A stretch of 64,000 bases of DNA from Bryobacterales bacterium (GTDB taxonomy: Bacteria; Acidobacteriota; Terriglobia; Bryobacterales; Bryobacteraceae), in the NCBI GenBank assembly GCA_020852175.1, contig JADZBH010000005.1, positions 248,001 to 312,000 of the forward strand, written 5' to 3'. Every line of letters begins with the position of its first letter. Positions within the stretch are counted from its first letter, which is position 1. This document shows positions 8,819-17,411 of this stretch, one piece after another. The translations under genes and the position numbers were made by a program. The notes under the pieces were generated by a model. That model worked only from the letters and a program-made list of their open reading frames with translations, was not told the DNA's origin and did no database searches.

Positions 8819-9628
8819 TTAGATGCGCGATTTGGCGATCGCCGGCGACTCTTCCTCGGCCAGCTCCGGCCCGTGATCGACGCCGCGCAGGTAATGCTCC
8901 GTCAACCCATCCCGCAGTAGCGCCATCGCCTCGCGCGGATCGTCGGCGAATTGGAACAGATCGAGATCGCCGGGGCTGATCATGCCGTACTTCACCAGCG
9001 CCTCGAAGTTCAGCACTTCCTTCCAGAACGAGGTGCCGTACAACACGATCACCATCTTCTTCATCAGCTTGTGCGTCTGCGCGAGCGTCAGCACCTCGCC
9101 CAGCTCGTCCAGCGTGCCGAAGCCTCCCGGAAACACCACCAGCGCCTTGGCCAGATAGGCGAACCAGAACTTACGCATGAAAAAGTAGTGGAATTCGAAG
9201 CTCAGCTCCGGCGTGATGTAGGGATTAGGCGCCTGCTCGAACGGCAGGCCGATGTTCAATCCCACGCTCTTGCCGCCGGCGTCGTACGCCCCGCGGTTGG
9301 CCGCCTCCATGATGCCCGGTCCGCCGCCGGAGGCCACCACGAACCTCTGCCGGTGCTGATCGAGCAGCAGCGACCACTCCGTCACCAGCCGCGCCAGTTC
9401 GCGCGCTTCGTCGTAATAGCGGCCCATCGGTCCGCCCTCGTGAATGCGGGCCGAGCCGAAGAAGACCACCGTGTCATGCACGCGCTCCCTCCGGAAGTGC
9501 GACAGGGGATGTAGATACTCGGCCAAAATCCGGATCGAACGTGCTTCCCGGCTCGTCAGGAACTCCTCGTTCAGATAGGCAAGGGGCAGACCGTTCGCTT
9601 TGCTGGCTGGTTGATTGGGATCACTCAT
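8819..9628 (-). CDS. LOG family (TIGR00730-type) Rossmann-fold protein
   Basis: 269 residues. The hallmark motifs are present: SGGGPGIMEAANRGAYDAG (phosphate binding) and the PGGFGTLDEL sequence that characterises LOG/lysine-decarboxylase-like proteins. HDTVVFFGSARIHEGG at the N-terminus is also typical. The family includes cytokinin-activating nucleoside 5'-monophosphate phosphoribohydrolases. In bacteria most members probably cleave AMP or related nucleotides, so the exact substrate is not known. Its start overlaps the lpxD stop by 8 bp. Confidence 0.92.
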   Translation of the reverse strand: MSDPNQPASKANGLPLAYLNEEFLTSREARSIRILAEYLHPLSHFRRERVHDTVVFFGSARIHEGGPMGRYYDEARELARLVTEWSLLLDQHRQRFVVASGGGPGIMEAANRGAYDAGGKSVGLNIGLPFEQAPNPYITPELSFEFHYFFMRKFWFAYLAKALVVFPGGFGTLDELGEVLTLAQTHKLMKKMVIVLYGTSFWKEVLNFEALVKYGMISPGDLDLFQFADDPREAMALLRDGLTEHYLRGVDHGPELAEEESPAIAKSRI

Positions 9629-10679
9629 CGGTGGCTGGCTCCGTGGCGCGTCCGCCGCCCTTGTTTCCCTCCATGGCGTCCAGACGCTTCCCCAATTGTC
9701 TCACCGCACGAACAAGCTCCGGCAGCTTTGGAAACGCCGCCACCGCCCGCCGCCAGGTCTTCATGTCGAAGTGCGGCGAGCCCGCCACCATCTCGCCCGC
9801 CGCGACATCGCCGCCAATGCCCGCCTGCGCGTAGACAACCGCGTTGTCGTGAATGGCCAGATGCCCGCTCACGCCCGCCTGCCCGGCCAGCAGCACATTC
9901 TTCCCCAATACCGTGCTTCCCGCCAGCCCCACCTGCGAGCAGAGAATGTTGTCCTCGCCCACCACGCAGGCGTGCCCTACCTGTACCAGGGAATCGATTT
10001 TCGCACCGCGCTTCACGCGGGTTTCGCCCACCGTCGCCCGGTCGATCGACGTGTTCGATTGAATCTCCACGTCGTCTTCGATCACCGTGATGCCCGACTG
10101 CACGATCTTGAAATGGCGTCCCTCCTTCGTCTTGGCGAAGCCGAACCCGTCGCCGCCCACCACCACGCCGTTTTGCAGCACGACACGATGGCCCACCTTG
10201 CAGAATTCGCGCACCACGGCATGCGAATGGGCCGTGAAATCGTCGCCAATTTCGGCGCCATCGTAGATCACCACGTGGGGATGCAGAATGGCGCCGCGGC
10301 CAATTCGCACATGCTCGCCCACCACGGCGAACGGTCCGATGGAGGCCCCCTCGCCGATCACCGCCGTGGCGGCCACCGAGGCCAGCCGGTGCACGCCCGG
10401 CCTGGGCCGAGGCGGCTGATAAAACAGCGCCAGCGCCCGGGCGAAGTCGTGATACGGATTTTCGCTCACCAGGCTCGATATCGCCTGTGCGGCCACCGGC
10501 GTTTGCACAAGAATCGCCGACGCCCGCGTGTCCTTCACCTTGTGCGCATACTTCGGGTTCGCCAGAAACGTCAGTTCGCCTTCGACCGCCTGCTCCATGC
10601 CGCGCACGCCGCGAATCTCCAACTCGCCGTCGCCTTCCAGGCGGCATCCCAGTGTCTCGGCCAGGTCCTTTAACTTCAT
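9621..10679 (-). CDS. lpxD: UDP-3-O-acylglucosamine N-acyltransferase LpxD
   Basis: 352 residues. An N-terminal uridine-binding domain (KLKDLAETLGCRLEGDG) is followed by a long left-handed parallel beta-helix of hexapeptide repeats (about 105-290). The catalytic region is IDSLVQVGHACVVGEDN, with the conserved His, and the C-terminal helical cap starts after MVAGSPHFDMKTWRR. LpxD adds the second acyl chain in lipid A biosynthesis, so this cell makes LPS or a related lipid A. The open frame extends far upstream, but the ATG at 10679 is where LpxD homology begins. It heads the five-gene minus-strand unit rather than an lpxD-fabZ-lpxA cluster. Confidence 0.95.
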   Translation of the reverse strand: MKLKDLAETLGCRLEGDGELEIRGVRGMEQAVEGELTFLANPKYAHKVKDTRASAILVQTPVAAQAISSLVSENPYHDFARALALFYQPPRPRPGVHRLASVAATAVIGEGASIGPFAVVGEHVRIGRGAILHPHVVIYDGAEIGDDFTAHSHAVVREFCKVGHRVVLQNGVVVGGDGFGFAKTKEGRHFKIVQSGITVIEDDVEIQSNTSIDRATVGETRVKRGAKIDSLVQVGHACVVGEDNILCSQVGLAGSTVLGKNVLLAGQAGVSGHLAIHDNAVVYAQAGIGGDVAAGEMVAGSPHFDMKTWRRAVAAFPKLPELVRAVRQLGKRLDAMEGNKGGGRATEPATDE

Positions 10680-10751
10680 CGTCAAGCACAAGGGTAACGC
10701 GGCCGCGCCTGCGCAGGTCCCCCTGGATGGGAGATAAAGAAAAGGAACGAA

Positions 10752-13700
10752 ATGAAACCATCGCGCGTCAGCTACCCCGTGAGAATCCAGGCGCTCTGTC
10801 TCATCGCCGCGGCGTGTTTGCCATTGATGGCGCAGGAACGGACAAACCGTTACGCTCTGTTGTTGAACGATCCGCCGCTGGCCGCCGCCGAAGGCTTTGG
10901 CAAGGCAGGCGCGCGTACCGCCGCCGCCGATGCCCGTTCCCGAGCCGCCGCCGCGCAGAACAACCTTCGCTCCGTGCTGGCCGAACGCCAGATCGAAGTC
11001 CTTGGAAGCGCCGATACCGTCGCCAACGCCGTCTTTGTCCATAGCGATTCGCCTGATGAACTGGCCTCCCTGCCCGGCGTGCGCCGCGTGGTTCCGATGC
11101 GTGCTCACAAGCCACACATGGTGAAGGCGCTCGATCTCATTCGCGCTCAAACCGGCTGGAACAACGTCGGCGGCCCCGAACGCGCCGGCGCCGGAGTGAA
11201 AATCGCCATCCTCGACTCCGGCATCGACAAGAACCATCCCGCCTTTCAGGACGCCGGGCTCTCCATGCCCGCCGGCTATCCCAAATGTTCCGGCGGCGAC
11301 TGCGATTACGCGACCAACAAGATCATCGCCGTCCGCAGCTATGTCAGTCTTCTGGTGCTTCCCGAAAATCCTTCTCAATCCCGGCCCGACGATCTCACCC
11401 CCCGCGACCGCGTCGGCCACGGTACCGCCGTTGCCTTCGCCGCCGCCGGCAATCAAGTCTCCAGTCCGCTGGGCCAGGCCTCCGGCGTTGCTCCCAAAGC
11501 CTGGCTCGGCAACTACAAGATCGTGGGTTCGCCCGGCGTGAACGACGTCACCTTCGAGGATGTCTTCATTCAGGCTCTGGACGACGCCGTCAAGGACGGG
11601 ATGGACATCGCCGTCTACTCTTACGGACGAGGCGCGTTGTGGGGGCCCGGCGACCGTGGCGCCACCTGCGACGAAGCGGGCAGCAACCCCTGCGACTACA
11701 GCGCCGACGCCGTCGCTTTCGCCACCCGCGCCGGGCTCACCGTGGTCATCTCCGCGGGCAACGATGGCGACCTCGGCCTCTACCCGCCCACCCTGAACAC
11801 CATCAACTCGCCCGCCACGGCCCCGTCGGCCATTTCCGCCGGCGCCACCACGAACTCACAGCGCTACGTCTCTTCCATTCGCGGACCGGCGGGCGCTCCC
11901 CAAGCCATCTCCCAGATCGCCGCCTTCCTCGGCAACGGTCCCAAACCCGCCGCGGCCTTTGCCGCGATCGTGAAGGACGCGCGCGCGTTGGAAAACGACG
12001 GCGCCGTGTGCGCGCCGCTCGCCAACGGTTCGCTCTCCGGCGCCATCGCCCTCATTGACCGTGGCGGCTGCCAGATCGCCACCAAGGCCGTCCATGCCCA
12101 GCAGGCCGGAGCCATCGGCGTCATCCTCGTGCAGTCGGGCGACTCCGACTTCATCTTCCCGCCCACCGGCCTTGAAGAGACCGGCATACCGCTGGCCATG
12201 ATCGCCTCCAAGCCCGGCGCCGCCATCCGCTCCTATCTCGGCTCCAATCCCTCAGGCACGTTCACCTTCGACCCCGCGCTCCGCGCCGAAGCGCAGGACG
12301 CCAACTACGTTGCCTATTTCAGCTCCTACGGCCCGAACATCCGCACCGGCGCCATCAAGCCCGAGGTGGTCGCTCCCGGCCTTCCCCTGTACATGGCGAC
12401 GCAAAAACTGGATCCCAACGGCGCGCTTTACGATCCCTCCGGTTGGGTTACGGCGCAAGGCACCAGTTTTGCCGCGCCCATCGCCGCCGGCGTCGCGGCT
12501 ATCTTCAAACAGCGCTTCCCCAACGCGAGCCCGGCCGTGGTGAAATCGGCCGTGGTCAACGCCGCCAGCGCCGACATTGACGACAGCATCGACGGAGACC
12601 GTATCAGCCCGGCTCGTGTCACCGCCATGGGCGCAGGCAAGGTGAACGTGAACGACACCGCTCGCACCACGCTGGTGGTGGAGCCATCCACGCTCAGCTT
12701 CGGCGTCGTCACGGCCGCCGGCGCTCCCGGTCCGCAAACTCTCGTCTTCCGGAATCTCGGCGACTCCACCATCACCGTCCGCATCGACAACCGCCCACGA
12801 AACTTCTCCAACAACTCGCGCATCACTCTTTCCACGCTCGCCTTCCCCATCGCTCCCGGCGCCTCGCAACAGGTGACGGCCACGCTGGAAGGCACCCCCA
12901 GCGCCGGCAGTTGGGAAGGAGAACTGGTCATCACCGGCGGCGTCACCACCATCCGCGTGCCCTACCTCTACCTGCGCTCCGATGGCGTGCTCTTCGATGC
13001 CTTCCCCATCACCAACTACTTTTTCGAAGGCATCGCGAACGAGGCCATCCCCGGCGGCTCCTATACTCGCTTGGTGCTGAAAGCCACCGATCAGTACGGC
13101 ATCCCGCTCGATAAGCTGCCCGTCCGCTATCTCGCCACCCTGGGCGGCGGACGCATCGAGGTGGCCACCGACACCACCGACGTACTGGGCATCGCCGCCG
13201 TGCGCGACGGCTTCCTTGGTCCCGAAGTGGGCGAACAGGAGTTTACCGGAGTGGTTGGCACGGCGCCCAAGACCATCGAAGTCTCCTTCCCGGGCCGCGC
13301 CCGCCTGCGCCCCACGATTCGCACGGGCGGTGTCGTTGATGCCGCCAGCGGCACAATCCAGGGCGGCCTCGCTCCCGGCAGCTATCTTTCCATTTACGGC
13401 CAGAATCTCAGCGACGTGACCCGGGCCGGCGTCACGCAGTCGCTGCCCCTCTCCCTGGCTGGCGCCAGCGTCAGCTTCGATGTGCCCAACCGCAGCCTCA
13501 GCTACCCCGGCCGGCTCCACTTTGTCAGTTCCGGCCAAATCAATGTCCAAATACCCTGGGAGCTTGCCGGGCTCAACTCCGTCCAGATGAAGGTGTCTAT
13601 CGGCGACTACTCCTCGGCGCTGTACAGCCTGTCGCTGGCCGCTTATTCGCCCAACGCCTTCGAGTTCACCGACCCCGGCACGGGACGCCGCCTCGCCGCG

Positions 13701-14036
13701 GCGCTCGACTCGAACTACGCTCTGGTCTACGACGCAAACAAGGCGCGGAAGGGCCAAATCGTCCAGATCTACTGCAACGGTCTTGGGCCCGTTGATAATC
13801 CCCAGGCTTCCGGCGAGCCCTCCTCGGCCAACCCTCTCGCTCGCGTCACTGCGCTGCCCGCCGTCACCATCGGAGGACAGCCCGCCGAGGTCAGTTTTGC
13901 CGGCCTGGCGCCCGGCATCGTCGGCCTGTACCAGATCAACGTCCGCGTTCCCGAGGGCGTTGCCTCCGGCCTGCAACCGGTGGTCATCCGGTCAGGCAAC
14001 GTTACGGGGAAAGCCTCCAGTCTGCCGGTCGAATAA
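10752..14036 (+). CDS. Secreted subtilisin-like serine protease (S8) with PA insert and Solibacter-type C-terminal domain
   Basis: 1094 residues. A signal peptide covers residues 1-28 and an I9-like propeptide about 30-120. The S8 catalytic domain has Asp155 (AILDSGIDK), His223 (GHGTAVAF) and Ser572 (QGTSFAAP). A PA-type domain is inserted between about 385 and 500 (IALIDRGGCQIATKAVHA). Beta-sandwich domains follow to about 850. The last roughly 215 residues match the TIGR03437-type module (VDAASGTIQGGLAPGSYLSIYG, SSGQINVQIPWE, APGIVGLYQINVRVPE). The catalytic triad looks intact, so it is probably an active extracellular or cell-surface protease. AAGGAA lies 5 bases before the ATG. Confidence 0.93.
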   Translation: MKPSRVSYPVRIQALCLIAAACLPLMAQERTNRYALLLNDPPLAAAEGFGKAGARTAAADARSRAAAAQNNLRSVLAERQIEVLGSADTVANAVFVHSDSPDELASLPGVRRVVPMRAHKPHMVKALDLIRAQTGWNNVGGPERAGAGVKIAILDSGIDKNHPAFQDAGLSMPAGYPKCSGGDCDYATNKIIAVRSYVSLLVLPENPSQSRPDDLTPRDRVGHGTAVAFAAAGNQVSSPLGQASGVAPKAWLGNYKIVGSPGVNDVTFEDVFIQALDDAVKDGMDIAVYSYGRGALWGPGDRGATCDEAGSNPCDYSADAVAFATRAGLTVVISAGNDGDLGLYPPTLNTINSPATAPSAISAGATTNSQRYVSSIRGPAGAPQAISQIAAFLGNGPKPAAAFAAIVKDARALENDGAVCAPLANGSLSGAIALIDRGGCQIATKAVHAQQAGAIGVILVQSGDSDFIFPPTGLEETGIPLAMIASKPGAAIRSYLGSNPSGTFTFDPALRAEAQDANYVAYFSSYGPNIRTGAIKPEVVAPGLPLYMATQKLDPNGALYDPSGWVTAQGTSFAAPIAAGVAAIFKQRFPNASPAVVKSAVVNAASADIDDSIDGDRISPARVTAMGAGKVNVNDTARTTLVVEPSTLSFGVVTAAGAPGPQTLVFRNLGDSTITVRIDNRPRNFSNNSRITLSTLAFPIAPGASQQVTATLEGTPSAGSWEGELVITGGVTTIRVPYLYLRSDGVLFDAFPITNYFFEGIANEAIPGGSYTRLVLKATDQYGIPLDKLPVRYLATLGGGRIEVATDTTDVLGIAAVRDGFLGPEVGEQEFTGVVGTAPKTIEVSFPGRARLRPTIRTGGVVDAASGTIQGGLAPGSYLSIYGQNLSDVTRAGVTQSLPLSLAGASVSFDVPNRSLSYPGRLHFVSSGQINVQIPWELAGLNSVQMKVSIGDYSSALYSLSLAAYSPNAFEFTDPGTGRRLAAALDSNYALVYDANKARKGQIVQIYCNGLGPVDNPQASGEPSSANPLARVTALPAVTIGGQPAEVSFAGLAPGIVGLYQINVRVPEGVASGLQPVVIRSGNVTGKASSLPVE

Positions 14037-14107
14037 GTGGCCTCCTGGTGGTGAAACGGAGAAGAGGAGGCGGCCGCGTGCATTCGTGAGCCGTGCTTCA
14101 GCCGTCG

Positions 14108-14113
14108 TATAAT
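14108..14113 (+). promoter_or_regulatory. -10 box TATAAT of greA
   Basis: A perfect TATAAT lies 26 bases before the greA ATG. TTCGTG at 14083-14088 is a weak -35 candidate at a long 19-bp spacing. The implied leader of about 20 bases lacks an obvious Shine-Dalgarno. Confidence 0.55.
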
Positions 14114-14139
14114 AAAAATTCAGAAACCCAGCCCTCCCC

Positions 14140-14607
14140 ATGGAAGATCTCAAGAAGAAGCTGCAGGAGGAGATCGCCGCCCTGGAGTACGAAATGCACG
14201 TTGAGCTCCCCAAGGAGATCGCGCGCGCCCGGGCGTATGGCGACCTCAGTGAGAACGCGGAGTATTCAGCGGCCAAGGAACGCCAGAGCTACGTCGATGC
14301 CCGGCTGTCCCAGCTCAAGGGGCGGCTCCGCGATTTCTCCATGATCGACATGAGCCGCATCCCCCGTGACAAGGTGGGACTCGGCTCCGAAGTCACGGTG
14401 CTCGATCTGAAGAAAGACGAAGAGATCCGCTACAAACTCGTGACCAGCGAAGAAGCCGATGTCAACTCCGGACGCATCTCCACCACCTCGCCCATCGGAA
14501 AGGGCTTATTGGGCAAGGAGGTCGGCGACACTGTTAGAATTGTGATTCCGGGCGGCGCCAGGGAGTTTGAGATTCTCAAGCTCACCACCATTCACGATCA
14601 GGTGTAG
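14140..14607 (+). CDS. greA: Transcription elongation factor GreA
   Basis: 155 residues, the family's standard length. The N-terminal coiled coil (1-75) carries the tip motif GDLSENAEY with the acidic pair that coordinates the catalytic Mg in the RNA polymerase secondary channel. The C-terminal FKBP-like domain contains SPIGKGLLGKEVGDTV and ends FEILKLTTIHD. GreA stimulates transcript cleavage in backtracked polymerase. It is preceded by its own TATAAT and followed 33 bp later by a CDP-alcohol phosphotransferase gene that may be co-transcribed. Confidence 0.97.
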   Translation: MEDLKKKLQEEIAALEYEMHVELPKEIARARAYGDLSENAEYSAAKERQSYVDARLSQLKGRLRDFSMIDMSRIPRDKVGLGSEVTVLDLKKDEEIRYKLVTSEEADVNSGRISTTSPIGKGLLGKEVGDTVRIVIPGGAREFEILKLTTIHDQV

Positions 14608-14640
14608 CGGCGCCTGCCGGAAGGCGGGAGTGGATTCGAG

Positions 14641-15276
14641 ATGACCGTAACCAGCATGATCGGCAGCACCTGCAATCAGGTGATTTCCGCCATCGTCCGC
14701 CTCTTCACGGCGCTCCGCATCCATCCCAACGTGCTGACGCTCATAGGGTTGGTGATCAACATCTTTGCCGCGGTGCTGCTGGCCCAGGGCCGCTTTCTCG
14801 CCGCCGGCTGGGTGATCACCGGCGCCGCCATTTTCGACATGGTCGATGGCCGCGTGGCCCGCGAGTCCAATCAGGTTACCCGTTTCGGCGGCTTCTTCGA
14901 CTCCGTGGTGGACCGCTATTCCGACCTGGGCCTTCTCATGGGCCTGCTGGTCTACTATGCCAACATCAACCGGCCTCTCTACGTCGTGCTCACGGCCATA
15001 GTCATGACCGCTTCGGTCATGATCAGCTACACGCGGTCGCGCGCGGAAAACACGATTCCCAAATGCAAGGTTGGTTTCCTGGAACGCCCCGAGCGCATCG
15101 TGTTGCTCATCATCGGCGCCCTGTTCAACCGCATTCCCGCCGTGCTGTGGGTGATCGCCGTGCTGGGCAACATCACCGTCATTCACCGCATGATTTTCAC
15201 CTACCAGGAAACCAAGCGGCTCGAAGACGCCCAACTCCGTTCCGTCACGCAGACCGAACGGGCCGCGCGCGCCTGA
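14641..15276 (+). CDS. CDP-alcohol phosphatidyltransferase family membrane enzyme
   Basis: 211 residues with about six hydrophobic helices. The catalytic signature D-x2-D-G-x2-A-R-x8-G-x3-D-x3-D starts at Asp66 (DMVDGRVAR through FFDSVVDRYSD) and is complete. Enzymes of this family transfer a phosphoalcohol from a CDP-activated donor to an alcohol in the inner membrane. The sequence does not tell me whether the product is phosphatidylglycerol phosphate, phosphatidylinositol phosphate or another lipid. The pgsA and pgsA-like classes are the best guesses. It lies 33 bp after greA. Confidence 0.9.
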   Translation: MTVTSMIGSTCNQVISAIVRLFTALRIHPNVLTLIGLVINIFAAVLLAQGRFLAAGWVITGAAIFDMVDGRVARESNQVTRFGGFFDSVVDRYSDLGLLMGLLVYYANINRPLYVVLTAIVMTASVMISYTRSRAENTIPKCKVGFLERPERIVLLIIGALFNRIPAVLWVIAVLGNITVIHRMIFTYQETKRLEDAQLRSVTQTERAARA

Positions 15277-15286
15277 GAGCCGCGAA

Positions 15287-15664
15287 TCAGTCTTCGAGTA
15301 TCACGAACGCCATCCCCTGAGCCGCCGTGTGCGTCAGCGACAGCGACACCCGCTTCACGCCCAGCTCCCCGGCCACGCGCGCTCCAACGCCGTGCAACCG
15401 CAACGTGGGCCGGCCCGAAGGCAGATTGGCCACCTCGAAATCCTGCCACGTCACGCCCCGCCGCCACCCCGTTCCTATAGCCTTCATGCCAGCTTCCTTG
15501 GCCGCGAAACGCGCCGCATAGCGCTCATACTTGTTGGCCTTGCGCTCCACATAGGCGATCTCGCCCGGCGTGTACACGCGTTTGAGAAACCGGTCCCCAA
15601 ACCGTTCGATGGAGCGCCGGATGCGGTCCACCTCGGCCAGGTCGATCCCGGTGCCAAGAATCAA
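15287..15664 (-). CDS. acpS: Holo-[acyl-carrier-protein] synthase
   Basis: 125 residues. [12 protein letters not shown] with the metal-binding Asp at position 8 and [14 protein letters not shown] with the conserved Glu are the AcpS signatures. The C-terminal end [18 protein letters not shown] is also typical. The enzyme transfers 4'-phosphopantetheine from CoA to acyl-carrier protein. The ATG overlaps the nikR stop by 4 bp (ATGA). That pairing is unusual, since acpS normally accompanies pdxJ or alr, and it is probably just operon packing. Confidence 0.96.
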   Translation of the reverse strand: MILGTGIDLAEVDRIRRSIERFGDRFLKRVYTPGEIAYVERKANKYERYAARFAAKEAGMKAIGTGWRRGVTWQDFEVANLPSGRPTLRLHGVGARVAGELGVKRVSLSLTHTAAQGMAFVILED

Positions 15665-16077
15665 AGCCCAGCTCCCGTCGTCGTGATCGTCAACCGGCCG
15701 TGCTTCACACCCTTGGTCGCGATCAGAGCGTCGGCGATCCTCCGCACCGCTTCCGAACGGCCCTTCACCACCAGCACCTCCAGGCAGTTGTCATGGTCCA
15801 GGTGGACGTGCAACGTCGAAAGTATGTTGTGATGATGATCGTGCTGCATGCCCGTCAGGCGTTCACTTAGTTGCCGGACGTGATGGTCGTACACCAGTGT
15901 TACCGTACCCACCACCTGCGCGTCCGGACTTTCCCACTCCTGACGAATCAGTTCATCGCGAATCAGGTCGCGAAATGCCTCGGAACGGTTCGTGTAACCC
16001 CGTCCTGTAATCAGTTCGTCAAATTTCTCCAACAAGGCCGTGTCAATCGCGACCCCAATCCGGCTCAGTTCACCCAT
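15661..16077 (-). CDS. nikR: Nickel-responsive regulator NikR
   Basis: 138 residues. An N-terminal ribbon-helix-helix DNA-binding domain ([34 protein letters not shown]) is joined to an ACT-like nickel-binding domain. The metal ligands are recognisable in [12 protein letters not shown] and in [18 protein letters not shown], which holds the His-x-His and Cys of the square-planar site. NikR represses nickel uptake when nickel is sufficient. No nickel transporter, hydrogenase or urease is in the window. I chose the ATG at 16077; the upstream extension is unconserved. A GTGTTAC sequence at 16150-16156, about 70 bp upstream, resembles the half-site recalled for Geobacter NikR, but I see no convincing second half. 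Confidence 0.95.
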   Translation of the reverse strand: MGELSRIGVAIDTALLEKFDELITGRGYTNRSEAFRDLIRDELIRQEWESPDAQVVGTVTLVYDHHVRQLSERLTGMQHDHHHNILSTLHVHLDHDNCLEVLVVKGRSEAVRRIADALIATKGVKHGRLTITTTGAGL

Positions 16078-16186
16078 TGTGAATCTATCCCCGAGCCTGG
16101 CCGGGGCTTCCTGTCGCGAGACCGGCGGCCGGCCTGCGGCCACGACCGCGTGTTACCGCGGACACAAAGCCCCGTAAGGCTGTAGC

Positions 16187-16480
16187 TTAACCTTCAGCCT
16201 TCTGCTGCTTGCGGTACTCGCTCCAGCGCTTCTTTTGCGCTTCGGCAATCCGCTTTCGCGCCGCTGCGCTCATCTTGCGCCTCTTGCGCGGCTTCTCAGC
16301 CGAGTCACTGTCCACCGCCGCGGCGGCCGCCGCCTTGGCCGGACGGCCTGGAGACCGCTTGCCCAGTATGCCGCGCAGGTTCCGGATCTGTTCCTCGATC
16401 CGATCCTTTTGAAGGATCAGGCCCTCCAATGCTGCCGCGAGCAGCGTAGGATCGCTGATTACTTGCCTTTGTCGAGCCAT
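16187..16480 (-). CDS. Small basic protein with AT-hook-like segment
   Basis: 97 residues with a strongly basic second half. An N-terminal helical region (LLAAALEGLILQKDRIEEQIRNLRG is its span, residues 13-36) could form a coiled coil. A linker carries SPGRPAK, close to the GRP core of AT-hooks and of H-NS-type tails. The C-terminal part is AARKRIAEAQKKRWSEYRK, a motif seen in small DNA-binding proteins. A nucleoid-associated or regulatory role is inference. TAGAAT and AGGA upstream of the ATG make expression plausible. Confidence 0.7.
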   Translation of the reverse strand: MARQRQVISDPTLLAAALEGLILQKDRIEEQIRNLRGILGKRSPGRPAKAAAAAAVDSDSAEKPRKRRKMSAAARKRIAEAQKKRWSEYRKQQKAEG

Positions 16481-16528
16481 AGGTGTCCTCAGTTCAAGAT
16501 TCTATCCCACTGTAACAAAAATTACTAT

Positions 16529-16978
16529 TCAAAATTGTTTTTTGCTGTCAAGAAGAATGGTAACCGGTCCTTGATTCACGAGCCCCACTTCCATGTGAGC
16601 TTGAAAAATGCCCGTTCGCACCTCCACTCCCATTCTCTCCAACTGATTCACCAGGTACTCGTACAGTCTTCTTGCTTCCTCCGCCCCAGCCGCCTGATCG
16701 AAGGAAGGCCGGTTACCTTTCCTAACATCGCCCCACAATGTAAACTGTGAAACCACAAGCAGCGAGCCTGCGGCTTGCGCGAGAGTCCAGTCCATCTTGC
16801 CCTCCGTGTTCGGAAACACTCGCAGCCCCACAATCTTCCTCGCCAGGTAATCCGCGTCTGCTTCGGTATCGGTCCGGGATACTCCGGCGAGCACCAGCAA
16901 GCCGGTTTCAATCTCGCTCACACGCTGCTGCTCGACGTCTACCCAGGCCCGGCTCACTCGCTGCACCACCGCTCTCAT
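16529..16978 (-). CDS. dtd: D-aminoacyl-tRNA deacylase
   Basis: 149 residues from the ATG at 16978 (MRAVVQRVSRAWVDV), the normal DTD start; the eight-residue upstream extension is not conserved. Both active-site motifs are present: SQFTLWGDV and, near the C-terminus, NQGPVTILL. The enzyme removes D-amino acids and glycine mischarged on tRNA and works as a dimer in the cytoplasm. It appears monocistronic, between the small basic protein and a mini-repeat protein transcribed divergently. Confidence 0.96.
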   Translation of the reverse strand: MRAVVQRVSRAWVDVEQQRVSEIETGLLVLAGVSRTDTEADADYLARKIVGLRVFPNTEGKMDWTLAQAAGSLLVVSQFTLWGDVRKGNRPSFDQAAGAEEARRLYEYLVNQLERMGVEVRTGIFQAHMEVGLVNQGPVTILLDSKKQF

Positions 16979-17077
16979 TGAAAACCCTCCCCTACCCGCC
17001 ATTGTTCCGGAGCTTCATGGTCCGGCATAACGAAATCAGTTGCTTTCAGCGATTGGCTAAGTGGTTTCTCCGAGGGC

Positions 17078-17093
17078 GGGCGCGTTCGCGCCC
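17078..17093. repeat. 7-bp palindrome upstream of mini-repeat gene
   Basis: GGGCGCG (17078-17084) and CGCGCCC (17087-17093) are perfectly complementary across a 2-bp centre. The element sits just upstream of the -10-like GATAAT, where an operator would overlap the promoter. Function is unknown. Confidence 0.4.
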
Positions 17094-17096
17094 AAC

Positions 17097-17102
17097 GATA
17101 AT
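17097..17102 (+). promoter_or_regulatory. -10-like GATAAT close to start codon
   Basis: GATAAT ends 8 bases before the ATG at 17110, so the predicted transcription start falls on or next to the start codon. There is no Shine-Dalgarno. Confidence 0.4.
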
Positions 17103-17109
17103 TGACAGC

Positions 17110-17391
17110 ATGATTTACCGGCGCAGGAGAGGCGGGCGGCGAGCTCCAGCAGGATACTACCATCTGCAAACCGCCGGAAAATCGGCCCAGGGGTTTGGAG
17201 ATGGGGAGTTTATCCGGTTGCGGGATGAGGACGGCAATATGTGGCAGGGCACGGTGGACGTTCAGGGCGACGACTCTCTCCATTACCGGTTTCGCGACGC
17301 CGAGGGCAACGCCATCAGCGGCTATTCCGACGATTTCGGCGTGCTGCTCCGCGATAGCAAGGGCCGTACCTGGCGCGGCTATATCTGTTGA
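17110..17391 (+). CDS. Small protein with three tandem RD-x-x-G repeats
   Basis: 93 residues. After an Arg-rich N-terminus (residues 1-12), three similar units appear: residues 34-49 (FIRLRDEDGNMWQGTV), 58-73 (HYRFRDAEGNAISGYS) and 77-92 (GVLLRDSKGRTWRGYI). Each has a strand, an RD/E-x-x-G-N turn and a second strand ending in W or I and G. This looks like a small all-beta repeat protein, cytoplasmic by default. I do not recognise a family. The start at 17110 is preferred over longer in-frame starts because coding-like composition begins there and a -10-like hexamer precedes it. Confidence 0.55.
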   Translation: MIYRRRRGGRRAPAGYYHLQTAGKSAQGFGDGEFIRLRDEDGNMWQGTVDVQGDDSLHYRFRDAEGNAISGYSDDFGVLLRDSKGRTWRGYIC

Positions 17392-17411
17392 TCCCTCCCA
17401 TTACAATTCAG

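Noticed and set aside
10680..11456. Minus-strand extension upstream of lpxD
   Set aside because: Runs antisense through the protease gene; LpxD homology begins at 10679.
12252..13976. 574-codon minus-strand open frame
   Set aside because: Shadow of the subtilisin gene, whose catalytic and C-terminal domain motifs are clear.
16979..17109. tRNA gene in the dtd upstream gap
   Set aside because: No cloverleaf with T-loop GTTCRA and matching acceptor arms could be drawn.
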